Positions 53,689-62,097 of a DNA stretch of 64,000 bases are shown piece after piece (the stretch's first letter is position 1; every line of letters begins with the position of its first letter). Under the pieces are notes generated by a model that ran no database searches, was not told where the DNA came from, and was given only the letters and a program-made list of their open reading frames with translations. Both the position numbers and the translations under genes were made by a program. Source of the stretch: Parapedobacter lycopersici (lineage in GTDB: Bacteria; Bacteroidota; Bacteroidia; Sphingobacteriales; Sphingobacteriaceae); NCBI RefSeq assembly GCF_024643285.1, contig NZ_JAMSLW010000003.1:369991-433990 (forward strand), read 5' to 3'.

Positions 53689-54579
53689 ATGAAAAAGACA
53701 CTATTGATAGTAATATTATCGGCAACCGCTTTTACCCTGCGGGCGCAGCAGCCGCTTACCCACACGCAATACGGCCACCAGCGTACGGTCGTGAACCCGG
53801 CACTGAGCCTGCTCCACCCGGAGGGAGAGGTATCGTTCCTGGGCCGCCGGCAGTGGGTCGGGATCGAGGGTGCGCCGACGGCCTTCTGGGGCAGCGGCCA
53901 TATGGGTTTCGGGACCACCGGGGCCACGGGCGGATTGACGCTCCGGCACGAGCGGCTGGCGGTTGAGAAGCTGACGGAGGCGGGCGTTTTCTTTGCCAAG
54001 GGTATCCGCATCTCAGAGAGCGAGTATGTTGGTCTTTCGCTGAACGCGGGGGTCAGTTACATGGACGGGCGTTTCTCACAGCTTGACCCGGGAGATCCGG
54101 CATTCCGTGAGGATGTGCGGGAGACGGATGCGCTGGTAGGCTTCGGGGGTGTTGTTTACCGTCCTGGCCGTTATTATGTCGGACTATAACTTCCGCGTCG
54201 GATGCTGGGGACGCTTGGTGTGGGTGAATGGAGCCGCTATTAAATACGCAAACAGTAACACCTGACTGCTGGTGCGCTTTTCACGCTCGGGGCTGACATC
54301 GGAGTCCGTCCGTCGCTGCTGGTGACGTATGCGGAGAACCTGCGTCCTCAGGCGGATGTGCAGGCGATGTTCTTTGTCCGGGAGGTATTCGGTCTTGGAG
54401 TCAATGTGCGGAGCTACGGGGACGTAGCGGGTCTTGCGGAGTTCCGTTTCGGGGGTTTCGGTCTGGGTTACAGTTACCAGTTCAATCCGGGCAATGAGCC
54501 GCTGAACCGCCGGATGAATAACAGTACCCATGAGATCGGACTGCAATACCGCTTCGGCGGAACGAATAGCTTGCTTTAA
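53689..54579 (+). pseudogene. PorP/SprF-family outer-membrane protein, broken by three in-frame stops
   Basis: The frame starts with a signal peptide (MKKTLLIVILSATAFTLRAQQ) and PorP/SprF sequence (THTQYGHQRTVVNPALSL, REDVRETDALVGFGG, VVYRPGRYYVGL). TAA codons occur in the same frame at 54187-54189, 54241-54243 and 54256-54258. Between and after them the frame still reads as PorP: PRRMLGTLGVGEWSRY, then HLTAGALFTLGADIGVRPSL, LVTYAENLRPQADVQAMFFV and the usual end HEIGLQYRFGG. Expected residues at two of the stops are Ser (GLSLPR, KQSHLTAG), fitting TCA to TAA changes. No frameshift is needed. PorP/SprF proteins anchor type B T9SS cargo such as the adhesin encoded directly upstream. Alternatives: sequencing errors, or a true decay event. 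Confidence 0.85.
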
Positions 54580-54613
54580 TCTACTCGTCTTTTCATTGAG
54601 ATTGTTCCGTTAT

Positions 54614-54654
54614 CCGGTCGTAACACGTTCGCTGTGCGAGCAGGTTGCGACCGG
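54614..54654 (+). terminator. Nested long hairpin after the PorP pseudogene
   Basis: Outer stem ccggtcgtaac / gttgcgaccgg (11 bp, one G-T) encloses an inner stem gttcgc / gcgagc with a TGT loop. It begins 35 nt after the stop and probably ends the adhesin-porP transcript; no T-run follows. Confidence 0.55.
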
Positions 54655-54692
54655 ACTTCCACTACGGTAACGGCACCTTCCATCACTTGAAA

Positions 54693-54714
54693 CGTGGACT
54701 CAACGTGGACTCAC
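54693..54714. repeat. Perfect tandem repeat, two copies of ACGTGGACTCA
   Basis: Two adjoining 11-base copies (54693-54703, 54704-54714), followed by a partial third (ccgtg). Far upstream (about 305 nt) of the receptor start; possible regulator site or a slippage scar. Confidence 0.5.
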
Positions 54715-55018
54715 CGTGCTCACAGGGTGGACACATAGCGAAGCGGTGTCGAAACACTGCCGGATACGCGCTGTGACGGTCCCGAAGAATGTACTGATCC
54801 CCATTGCTGTAACATCACCCTTGCCCATCCAGCCCGGGCACGGACCAATACCTGTTTGGAGAAAAAAGATGGAGTAACCTGGCTACAATATAAAGCCATC
54901 CGGTGATTTTGTGGTTCATACATAAGGTGTTAGGTACTTTATTTTCAAATTAATTTATTTATTTATTGTTTGGATTTAATTTAAATAATAATTTTACCCC
55001 CGCAAAAAATCAAAATAA

Positions 55019-57436
55019 ATGAACCAAAAATATTACTACACTTTTTTATTGCTGTTGACGACCGTATTGGCATCTGCCCAAACCGGAACCATCACCGGTA
55101 CAGTAACCACGTATGACGGCCGGCCGGCTGAATCGGTCAACGTAACGGTGAATGGAACCAGCCGCGGTGCTACCGTCGGCCGCAATGGCAATTACCAGAT
55201 CAATAATGTACAACCGGGCAGGCAGACGGTCGTTGCCTCATTCATTGGCCTCGAAACACAGGAACGTACCGTCACCGTACAAGCCAACGAAACAGTGACG
55301 GTGAATTTTACCCTGCGTGAAAATTCGGCACAGCTCCGCGAAGTGGTCGTTTCCTCACAACGGCCAGCCAATAAGCCGACAAATATTGCCAAAATGCCGT
55401 TGAAGAACCTGGAAAACCCACAAGTATACAACACGGTTTCCGCAGAGTTAATGAAACAGCAGGTGATCAGCAATTATGATGATGCGTTCCGCAATATACC
55501 CGGTATCACACGTACCTGGGAGGCTACCGGACGGGCGGGCGATGGTGCAGCTTATTTCGCCCTGCGGGGTTTTGACGCCCAGCCGGCACTGACCAACGGA
55601 CTGCCGGGGCTCACCAGCGGTAACCTTGACCCGGCGAATGTTGAGGAGATTCAGGTCATGAAGGGGCCATCAGGCACCTTGTTCGGGGGCAGCTTTTACA
55701 GCTATGGCGGTCTGATCAATACCATTACCAAAAAGCCTTATGATGGTTTCGGTGGTGAGGTAGCTTATAACCTGGGCAGTTTTGGCCTGAACCGCATTAC
55801 AGCAGACATCAACACGCCGCTGAGCAAAACGGAGAAGATCACCATGCGCGTTAATGCCGCCTATCATTCGGAGGGCAGCTTCCAGGATGCGGGATTCAAA
55901 AAGTCATTTTTTATTGCCCCTACACTCGCGTATGAAGTAAATGACCGGCTGTCTTTTCAGGTGCTGGCCGAAATCCTGGAGGAAGAGCGTGCCGTAGCCC
56001 CGGTATTTTTCCATTCCGACCGGTTAAGTCCGCTTGACTTTACCACCATCGAGGAACTGAACCTGAACAATTCCCTTTCGTTTACCAGCAATGACATTAC
56101 CATAAAAAACCCGAAGTATAACCTGCAGGCACAGATGGTCTATAAGTTATCTGACCGCTGGACATCGCAGACTGTGGTCTCCCGCGGAACGATAAAATCC
56201 GATGGCTATTATACATACCTCTGGGATGACGTGGCCGGTGATAACGAATTTAGCCAGTATTTCCATAAGGAATTGCAGACGACGCATACGACAAATATCC
56301 AGCAGAACTTTAATGGCGACTTCCAAATCGGAAACATGCGGAACCGGCTGGTAGCCGGACTGGATTATTATCGCCGCGATATCGTTGACAATGGATCGGG
56401 GTGGGGATGGGCCCGCAATGTAACGCCACAGGGCGACGTCAATTACATCGATCCATTTACAGGCGAGGAAATGCCGCCGGTATACCTGACCAAGGCTTCC
56501 GTGGAAAACCTGTTGGGTGGCCTGGAAGGAACGATGAGCAATATCTCCAACAGCGCGTATGGTGCTTATGTGTCCAACGTGCTGAATGTAACACCCGGTA
56601 TCCTGGCCATGGTAAGCCTGCGGGCAGACTATTTTGATTCGATGGGAGAGAAGAATACCGACGAAGATGATTTTGACCAGTTTGCGCTGTCACCGAAATT
56701 TGGGCTGGTATACCAGCCGGTGCTTGATAAAGTGTCCATTTTTGCCAGCTACATGAATGCATTTATCAATGAAGCACCGGCCCAGGTGTTTGACCAGGAC
56801 GGCAATTTCCTGCGGGTACAGTCCTTTAGGCCCGAGCAGGCCAACCAGTGGGAATACGGTGTCAAAACCAACCTGTTTGCGGATAAGCTGTATGCCACGG
56901 TATCGCTGTACGACATTAAGGTATCCGACCGGGTGTATCCGGATCCGACCAACCCCAACAATTCCGTGCAGGGGGGTAAAGTGGGGAGTAAAGGCGTGGA
57001 ATTTGACCTGAATGCGCAGCCTGTTGCCGGGCTGAACGTGATTGCCGGCTACAGCTATAACGAAACGAAGGTGATTGAAGGCAATGACAACGATTTTTAT
57101 TCCGAACCGGGAAGAAGTCCGGGCGGACAGGGACCGCAGAACCTGGCCAACCTCTGGGCCACGTACCGGTTTCTGAATGGCAGTTTGAAAAACTACGGCA
57201 TTGGAATCGGGGGCAATTACGCCAGCCGGTATAAGGTCATTGACAACAGCCAGACGGGTAATTTTTACCTGCCCGAATACACATTATTGAACGCGAGCGT
57301 ATTCTATAATGGTGAACATGTGCGCATTGCCTTTAATGTGAATAACCTGGCTGATGAGGAGTATTATATCGGTTACTGGTCGGTAAATCCACAAAAGGGA
57401 CGTAACGTGGCTGCCAGTGTGGCCTATAAATTTTAA
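55019..57436 (+). CDS. TonB-dependent siderophore-type receptor
   Basis: An 805-residue outer-membrane receptor. Signal peptide about 1-20, a carboxypeptidase-like domain (about 22-105, GTITGTVTTYDGRPAESVNV), then LREVVVSSQRPANKPTNIAK, plug (about 125-250: VISNYDDAFRNIPGITRTWE, VEEIQVMKGPSGTLFGGSF, GGLINTITKKP), and a barrel ending LADEEYYIGYWSVNPQKGRN to a C-terminal Phe. The Pro-Gly-x-Thr plug and GGxINxxTKxP motifs are those of FhuA/FpvA siderophore receptors. The PepSY membrane protein that follows is the usual partner for reducing Fe(III)-siderophore, so this is a ferric-siderophore uptake unit. Confidence 0.93.
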   Translation: MNQKYYYTFLLLLTTVLASAQTGTITGTVTTYDGRPAESVNVTVNGTSRGATVGRNGNYQINNVQPGRQTVVASFIGLETQERTVTVQANETVTVNFTLRENSAQLREVVVSSQRPANKPTNIAKMPLKNLENPQVYNTVSAELMKQQVISNYDDAFRNIPGITRTWEATGRAGDGAAYFALRGFDAQPALTNGLPGLTSGNLDPANVEEIQVMKGPSGTLFGGSFYSYGGLINTITKKPYDGFGGEVAYNLGSFGLNRITADINTPLSKTEKITMRVNAAYHSEGSFQDAGFKKSFFIAPTLAYEVNDRLSFQVLAEILEEERAVAPVFFHSDRLSPLDFTTIEELNLNNSLSFTSNDITIKNPKYNLQAQMVYKLSDRWTSQTVVSRGTIKSDGYYTYLWDDVAGDNEFSQYFHKELQTTHTTNIQQNFNGDFQIGNMRNRLVAGLDYYRRDIVDNGSGWGWARNVTPQGDVNYIDPFTGEEMPPVYLTKASVENLLGGLEGTMSNISNSAYGAYVSNVLNVTPGILAMVSLRADYFDSMGEKNTDEDDFDQFALSPKFGLVYQPVLDKVSIFASYMNAFINEAPAQVFDQDGNFLRVQSFRPEQANQWEYGVKTNLFADKLYATVSLYDIKVSDRVYPDPTNPNNSVQGGKVGSKGVEFDLNAQPVAGLNVIAGYSYNETKVIEGNDNDFYSEPGRSPGGQGPQNLANLWATYRFLNGSLKNYGIGIGGNYASRYKVIDNSQTGNFYLPEYTLLNASVFYNGEHVRIAFNVNNLADEEYYIGYWSVNPQKGRNVAASVAYKF

Positions 57437-57472
57437 TTTTAGCCCGTTAGGGAAATTGATTAATTTCAGCAA

Positions 57473-58651
57473 GTGAAAGCACAGACAATAAGAAACTGGT
57501 TTAACATCCACAAGTGGACGAGCCTCGTCTGCACCGTATTCCTGTTGATGCTGTGCATTACCGGACTGCCGCTGATTTTTTACGAAGAGATCGACCACCT
57601 GATACACGATGAGCTTGCGGTATCCGAACCGGGACCCACACCACTGACCAAAGACGTAGTCCTGCAGGCGGCAATGGATGAGATTCCCGGAAAGGAAGTG
57701 AAATACATATTCTGGGATCAGGACCATCATCCCGGACAGATGTTCGTGACGCTGGCCGACTCTGCGGAGGCGCCGATTGAGGCGGACCATTACCTGACCA
57801 TGGATGAGCACTCGGCTACCGTGCTGGAGACACCGCCCAACGAGATGGATTTTATGCTGGTCATGTATTACCTGCATGTGGAACTGTTGGCCGGGGTGCC
57901 GGGAATGCTGTTTCTCGGTTTTATGGGGCTGCTGTTTTTTGTGGCCATTGTATCGGGTGTGGTGCTGTATGGCCCGATTATGAAACACTTTGATTTTGGC
58001 ATGATCCGGACGGAAAAATCAAATCGGCTGCGGTGGCTCGACCTGCATAACCTGCTGGGTATTGTAACATTGGCATGGGCGTCGGTGGTTGGATTAACCG
58101 GGGTGATTAATACGCTGGCTACACCGGCACTGGAAAGCTGGCGCGCCGGGCAGCTGGCCGAAATGGTAGCTGCCTATGAAGGGCAGCCAAGGGTGAAAGG
58201 GGAACTCAGCTCCCTGCAGGCGGCACTTGATACGGCACAGGCTGCCGCACCGGGCATGGAGGTGTCATTTGTAGCATATCCCGGTACGCTTTATTCCAGC
58301 AACCACCACTATGCCGTGTATATGATCGGAACAACGCCGCTTACCTCCAGGATCATCAAACCGGCGCTGATTGATGCCAAAACGGGCGAACTGACCGACA
58401 TGCGGGATATGCCGTGGTACCTGAAGACCATTTTTGTCTCGCAGCCTTTCCATTTTGGGGACTATGGTGGCATGCCTATGAAAATTATATGGGCACTGTT
58501 TGATGTATTGACCATTGTTGTGCTTATTTCCGGCTTATATCTTTGGTTCGCACGACGCAGGGCCAAAGCCGAACAGCTGAAACGGATGGTCAAAAATGCA
58601 GAATCTGCGGAGTCCTTAACCCTCTCAACCATTGAAGAAGATGCTGAATAA
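57473..58651 (+). CDS. PepSY-associated transmembrane protein, siderophore-iron reductase type
   Basis: A 392-residue inner-membrane protein with four transmembrane helices: WTSLVCTVFLLMLCITGLPL, VPGMLFLGFMGLLFFVAIVSG, LDLHNLLGIVTLAWASVVG and ALFDVLTIVVLISGLYLWF. His residues fit haem ligands: IHKWTSLV at the first helix, YYLHVELLAG, LDLHNLLG. Two PepSY-like periplasmic regions lie between. The gene starts at GTG (57473), 36 nt after the receptor. Homologues such as FpvG/FsqB-like reductases free iron from siderophores in the periplasm. Confidence 0.9.
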   Translation: MKAQTIRNWFNIHKWTSLVCTVFLLMLCITGLPLIFYEEIDHLIHDELAVSEPGPTPLTKDVVLQAAMDEIPGKEVKYIFWDQDHHPGQMFVTLADSAEAPIEADHYLTMDEHSATVLETPPNEMDFMLVMYYLHVELLAGVPGMLFLGFMGLLFFVAIVSGVVLYGPIMKHFDFGMIRTEKSNRLRWLDLHNLLGIVTLAWASVVGLTGVINTLATPALESWRAGQLAEMVAAYEGQPRVKGELSSLQAALDTAQAAAPGMEVSFVAYPGTLYSSNHHYAVYMIGTTPLTSRIIKPALIDAKTGELTDMRDMPWYLKTIFVSQPFHFGDYGGMPMKIIWALFDVLTIVVLISGLYLWFARRRAKAEQLKRMVKNAESAESLTLSTIEEDAE

Positions 58652-58829
58652 CCGCAACACATGGATGGGCTTATGGGGTATGCCGGTTTTACTGGGCGTG
58701 ATTACCATGCTGGGTTTATTGGCGGCCATCATGTCCGCGGATGCTACCTGGCATGCGGTATCGTGGGTTTTGCTTGCAATCCCGCTTTATGTGATGATTA
58801 GGTACGGCATTCCTTTTTTCCGGCGTTAG
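58641..58829 (+). CDS. Small two-helix membrane protein next to the PepSY gene
   Basis: About 62 residues, two transmembrane helices (GMPVLLGVITMLGLLAAIM and WVLLAIPLYVMIRYGIPF) and a basic end FFRR. It overlaps the PepSY stop by 11 nt and starts at the ATG (MLNNRNTW); a TTG nine bases earlier is also open. Small proteins of this kind commonly follow PepSY iron reductases and may help them assemble. Function unknown. Confidence 0.75.
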   Translation: MLNNRNTWMGLWGMPVLLGVITMLGLLAAIMSADATWHAVSWVLLAIPLYVMIRYGIPFFRR

Positions 58830-58845
58830 TGCCATCATCTTTCCT

Positions 58846-58853
58846 TACATTTG
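58846..58853 (+). promoter_or_regulatory. -7 promoter box of the protease gene
   Basis: Perfect TACATTTG, 16 nt before the ATG at 58870; -33 element unclear (TTAG at 58826). Confidence 0.5.
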
Positions 58854-58869
58854 CTGAAAAACAGCACAG

Positions 58870-59742
58870 ATGGGACGTTCCCGATTATTGATCACGTTAA
58901 TGCTGCTGCTCTCCGGCCGTATGGTATCGGCGCAGTCGCTGCAACCGATTCCCTTCACCTTATTGGAATCGGGCCATATCATCATGCAGGCAACGTTTAA
59001 TGGTGTCACCGGAAATTTTATATTTGATACGGGTGGCGGGCATAACCTGCTTTTCAATCGTTTTGCTGAGAAGCTGGGGAAATCGCATGAAACGCATCAT
59101 TTCTTTACGGGGCACCGGGCTACCGGAGAGGCGGTGACCGTGCCTATCTATGAAATAGACTCTTTGATTATAGGGGATCTGGTACTTACCAGCCAGGTGT
59201 ATAGCACGTTTGATATGGATATTGAGGGGATCGACGGCATACTGTCGCTCCAGCCTTTTGAACATACACCGGTTACCATAGATTTTGAAAACCGGATACT
59301 TTCTTTCGATCCGCTTACGGAGGCGCAAAAGCGAGATTTTATTGATATCCAGGTAGCCGATTATGCCGGTAAGGCCCTGGACATTTTTACCAACGTACGC
59401 GTGAATGATACACTGACTATCCAAGTATTGCTGGATTCGGGGGCCGGTAACGGTTCGTTTTGGTTCAGTACCCGGCTGATGGATGCGCTGAAGCTGGATA
59501 AAAATACGTTTGAGGAAACCGAACGACAAAGCGAGTTCGATGCGAATAGGATTGATCGGTTTTATCGTGGACAGGTTCAGGCACTCGCAACGGAAGGTGG
59601 TCAGGTGCGTCTAGCGGATTTCAGCGCGCTGTTTGTTGATGGCCTGATTTATGAAGGAAAAACCGGAATCGACTGGCTGGGTAAGCAGATAACAATCAGC
59701 ATTCCTGACAGACGGATTTACCTTTTAACAATAAAAAAATAA
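58870..59742 (+). CDS. Exported retropepsin-like aspartyl protease
   Basis: A 290-residue secreted protein, signal peptide about 1-22. Two aspartyl-protease-like active-site motifs are present in one chain: FIFDTGGGHNLLF (about 50-62) and VLLDSGAGNGSFW (about 188-200). This is the gag/pol-like (Aspartyl protease, PF13650-type) arrangement with two lobes. The end ITISIPDRRIYLLTIKK is a plain beta strand. Such proteins are frequent in Bacteroidota; the substrate is unknown. It has its own promoter. Confidence 0.85.
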   Translation: MGRSRLLITLMLLLSGRMVSAQSLQPIPFTLLESGHIIMQATFNGVTGNFIFDTGGGHNLLFNRFAEKLGKSHETHHFFTGHRATGEAVTVPIYEIDSLIIGDLVLTSQVYSTFDMDIEGIDGILSLQPFEHTPVTIDFENRILSFDPLTEAQKRDFIDIQVADYAGKALDIFTNVRVNDTLTIQVLLDSGAGNGSFWFSTRLMDALKLDKNTFEETERQSEFDANRIDRFYRGQVQALATEGGQVRLADFSALFVDGLIYEGKTGIDWLGKQITISIPDRRIYLLTIKK

Positions 59743-59796
59743 TTTTCCGGGTGATCTTTACTGATAAAACTGCACGTATTAGAAAAGGAAACGCGG

Positions 59797-60366
59797 ATGA
59801 GCAGAACAGAAACACGTTATGAATGTATGGCCGACCGACAGGCAGTTTTCATGACGCTATATAAAAAGTGCTTTCCATCGGTGGCCCATTACATCGCAAA
59901 ACGTGGAGGGACGCTGGATGAAGCGGAAGATGTCTTCCAGGATGCATTGCTGGCGTTTTATGAAAAAACCCGCGAATCACAGCTCCACCTGGCGCAGGAT
60001 GAAGGCGCGTATGTTTTTGGTATTGCACGTTACCTGTGGAAAAAGCGGTATCATGAGCATCAACGGCAGACATCACTTGACGAATTGATGGCTGGGTACT
60101 GGGAGGACCAGGAAAATGAATGGTCCCAGCCTGCTGAACAGCAGGTCGTTGCGCAGCGCGTCGTACGCGTATTACAGGCTGCCGGGCAGCAATGCATGCG
60201 GCTGCTTACTGCCTTTTACTACGAAAAGCTGGATATGGTGGAAATCGCTTCGCGCTTCGGGTTTTCGGGAGCCCGTTCGGCGACCGCACAGAAATTCAAA
60301 TGCCTGCAAAAGGTGAAACAGCTGGTTAGACAAAAATCGTTGCAGTATGAAGATTTCGTTGAATGA
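59797..60366 (+). CDS. ECF-type sigma-70 family factor
   Basis: A 189-residue sigma factor. Region 2: AVFMTLYKKCFPSVAHYIAKRGGTLDEAEDVFQDALLAFYEK; region 4 at the C-terminus: QAAGQQCMRLLTAFYYEKLDMVEIASRFGFSGARSATAQKFKCLQKVKQLV. Region 4 is atypical: the recognition helix reads SARSATAQKFKC, the pattern of RNA-polymerase sigma factors seen with unusual Bacteroidota accessory genes. No FecR anti-sigma gene is linked. It overlaps a small gene by 20 nt. Confidence 0.88.
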   Translation: MSRTETRYECMADRQAVFMTLYKKCFPSVAHYIAKRGGTLDEAEDVFQDALLAFYEKTRESQLHLAQDEGAYVFGIARYLWKKRYHEHQRQTSLDELMAGYWEDQENEWSQPAEQQVVAQRVVRVLQAAGQQCMRLLTAFYYEKLDMVEIASRFGFSGARSATAQKFKCLQKVKQLVRQKSLQYEDFVE

Positions 60367-60616
60367 GTGGCAGCAGCGGGAAAATTGCCTGCTGGGTAAT
60401 GCTTCCGGTGAACAGCAGGCATTGTTTGAAGCAAGGCAGCTTTTGGACCTCGAATTCAGGGAAGCTGTGCATTGGCAACGTGCCGCTTACACGGCCATTC
60501 GCGCATGCGGACGTACCCAATTACGCGGCGAACTGAAACAGATCCACCAAACGCTTTTTACTACACTCGAACACCGGACATTTGCCGAAAAGATACGGGC
60601 TTTCTTCCGTAAATAA
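60347..60616 (+). CDS. Small protein coupled to the ECF sigma factor, unknown family
   Basis: An 89-residue basic, probably all-helical protein without membrane segment (EWQQRENCLLGNASGEQQALFEARQLLDLEFREAV...). It overlaps the sigma gene by 20 nt, so the two are translationally coupled. Its placement is that of an anti-sigma factor but it lacks FecR or zinc-anti-sigma motifs; a soluble sigma partner is possible. No family recognised. Confidence 0.6.
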   Translation: MKISLNEWQQRENCLLGNASGEQQALFEARQLLDLEFREAVHWQRAAYTAIRACGRTQLRGELKQIHQTLFTTLEHRTFAEKIRAFFRK

Positions 60617-60720
60617 TTCCTTTGCTGCTTTAGGTTTTACAGGAAACACATCGCGAAATCGATGTGCAGGCATCGCCATGACTAATTATTTGATTATCAA
60701 TATAACTAATAAATGTAATT

Positions 60721-61410
60721 ATGAATGAATATAACAATGAATTCCGAAAATATGCAACAGGCCATTTAGGAATAAGTGGCACTGCAATCGATCCGTTTAT
60801 TTCGAACGGCCGCGGATTGACACTGCCCACGGCCATGACACCTTACATCACGGAGGAGCGGCAGTTAAATGTGGCGCAGATGGATGTGTTTTCGCGCCTG
60901 ATGGTAGACCGCGTGATTTTTCTTGGAGAGCCCGTGGATGACCGGGTAGCCAATATCATTCAGGCACAATTGCTTTTTCTCCAATCGGTTGACGCTAAAA
61001 AAGATATTCAGCTGTATATCAACTCTCCGGGCGGATCTGTATATGCCGGGCTGGGTATCTACGACACGATGCAATATATCGGTCCTGATGTGGCGACGAT
61101 TTGCACCGGGGTTGCGCTCTCCATGAGTGCCGTATTGCTTTGTGCCGGAGCCAGCGGCAAACGTGCGGCACTGAAACACTCCCGCGTAATGATCCACCAG
61201 CCTTCAGGTGGGATGCAGGGTACGGCCGCGGATATGGATATCAGCACCCGGCAGATCCTCAAAATACAGCAGGAACTATATGGTATTATTGCGGAGCACA
61301 GCGGGCAGCCGTATGAGCGGGTAGACACCGCTTCCGGTCGCGACTATTGGATGACGGCGGCAGAGGCAAAAGCGTTCGGTATGGTGGATGAAGTAGTGGG
61401 AAACAGCTAA
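60721..61410 (+). CDS. clpP: ClpP-type serine peptidase subunit
   Basis: A 229-residue ClpP. Catalytic triad: Ser134 in VALSMSAVLLCAG (aligned to the usual AASMGAFLL), His159 in HSRVMIHQPSGG, Asp in GRDYWMTAAEAKAFGMVDEV. The handle region IQLYINSPGGSVYAGLGIYDTMQYI is standard. The N-terminus is longer than in E. coli ClpP and reads NEFRKYATGHLGISG. The Leu-Ser-Met-Ser change around the active Ser and the lack of linked clpX suggest it may be an accessory ClpP paralogue rather than the housekeeping copy. Confidence 0.93.
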   Translation: MNEYNNEFRKYATGHLGISGTAIDPFISNGRGLTLPTAMTPYITEERQLNVAQMDVFSRLMVDRVIFLGEPVDDRVANIIQAQLLFLQSVDAKKDIQLYINSPGGSVYAGLGIYDTMQYIGPDVATICTGVALSMSAVLLCAGASGKRAALKHSRVMIHQPSGGMQGTAADMDISTRQILKIQQELYGIIAEHSGQPYERVDTASGRDYWMTAAEAKAFGMVDEVVGNS

Positions 61411-61445
61411 GCCAAACTTTTTGCCACCGCTGTTGTTAGCCTGGA

Positions 61446-62021
61446 ATGAACAACAGATTAATTGGGTACATCGGAGCGCTGGCATTGGCAAGCGCGGGCG
61501 TAATGCTGTATCAGTCGCGTAAAACGATCCCGCCAAAAGCACAGCCGGTACGGCCGTTTGATGTCAAAAGGTACCTCGGAAAATGGTATGAGATTGCACG
61601 GATCGATCATCGTTTTGAACGGAACTTAAACAACGTTACTGCCGAATATGGACAGGCCGCTGACGACCGTATCCGTGTGCTGAACCGTGGGTTGAATACC
61701 AAGACCGGTCGCTGGGAGCAGGCAGAAGGAAAGGCGGTGTTTGTGGGTACCGCCGCTGAAGCCCGGTTGAAAGTCTCTTTTTTCGGCCCGTTTTATTCAG
61801 GATATAACGTAATTGCTATCGATCCGGATTACCGGTATGCGCTGGTTGCCGGCGAAAACCTCCGGTACCTCTGGATTCTGTCGCGTGAAACGACGATCCC
61901 GGATGCGATAAAAGACAAGTATCTTCAGGTGGCACGTTCCGTTGGCTATGATACCGGCAAGCTGACCTGGACCGAGCACGACCGGGAGCAACAGGAGCCA
62001 CACGTGCAGTGGGGTGACTGA
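61446..62021 (+). CDS. Lipocalin (Blc family)
   Basis: A 191-residue lipocalin. N-terminal anchor/signal (LIGYIGALALASAGVMLY), then the lipocalin motif DVKRYLGKWYEIARIDHRFER (GxWY) and, further on, RLKVSFFGPFYSGYNVIAIDPDYRYALV, YLWILSRETTIPDAI. This is the Blc-like order. There is no lipobox Cys, so it would be membrane-anchored by its helix or simply secreted. Binds lipids, probably lysophospholipids. Confidence 0.9.
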   Translation: MNNRLIGYIGALALASAGVMLYQSRKTIPPKAQPVRPFDVKRYLGKWYEIARIDHRFERNLNNVTAEYGQAADDRIRVLNRGLNTKTGRWEQAEGKAVFVGTAAEARLKVSFFGPFYSGYNVIAIDPDYRYALVAGENLRYLWILSRETTIPDAIKDKYLQVARSVGYDTGKLTWTEHDREQQEPHVQWGD

Positions 62022-62051
62022 TTGCGAAACGTGTTGATGGATCAAAAAAAA

Positions 62052-62078
62052 ACCTCCCACTTCATGTGGAAGGTTTTT
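62052..62078. terminator. Bidirectional rho-independent terminator
   Basis: acctcccac / gtggaaggt stem (one mismatch) with a TTCAT loop, preceded by an A-run and followed by TTTTGTT. It separates the convergent lipocalin and helicase genes. Confidence 0.85.
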
Positions 62079-62097
62079 GTTATAATATAGCAAGCGG

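Larger units (their letters stand above)
54580..55018. other. 439-nt region between the PorP pseudogene and the siderophore receptor
   Basis: Contains a large nested hairpin (54614-54654), a perfect tandem 11-base repeat (54693-54714), and, in its last 95 nt, a very AT-rich leader with TTTG and TAATTTTA elements about 16 nt apart that may be the receptor promoter. No open frame here is protein-like. Confidence 0.6.

Noticed and set aside
53689..54189. Calling the first PorP part a complete short gene
   Set aside because: The PorP sequence continues in the same frame past the TAA to the usual family C-terminus, so the gene is interrupted rather than short.
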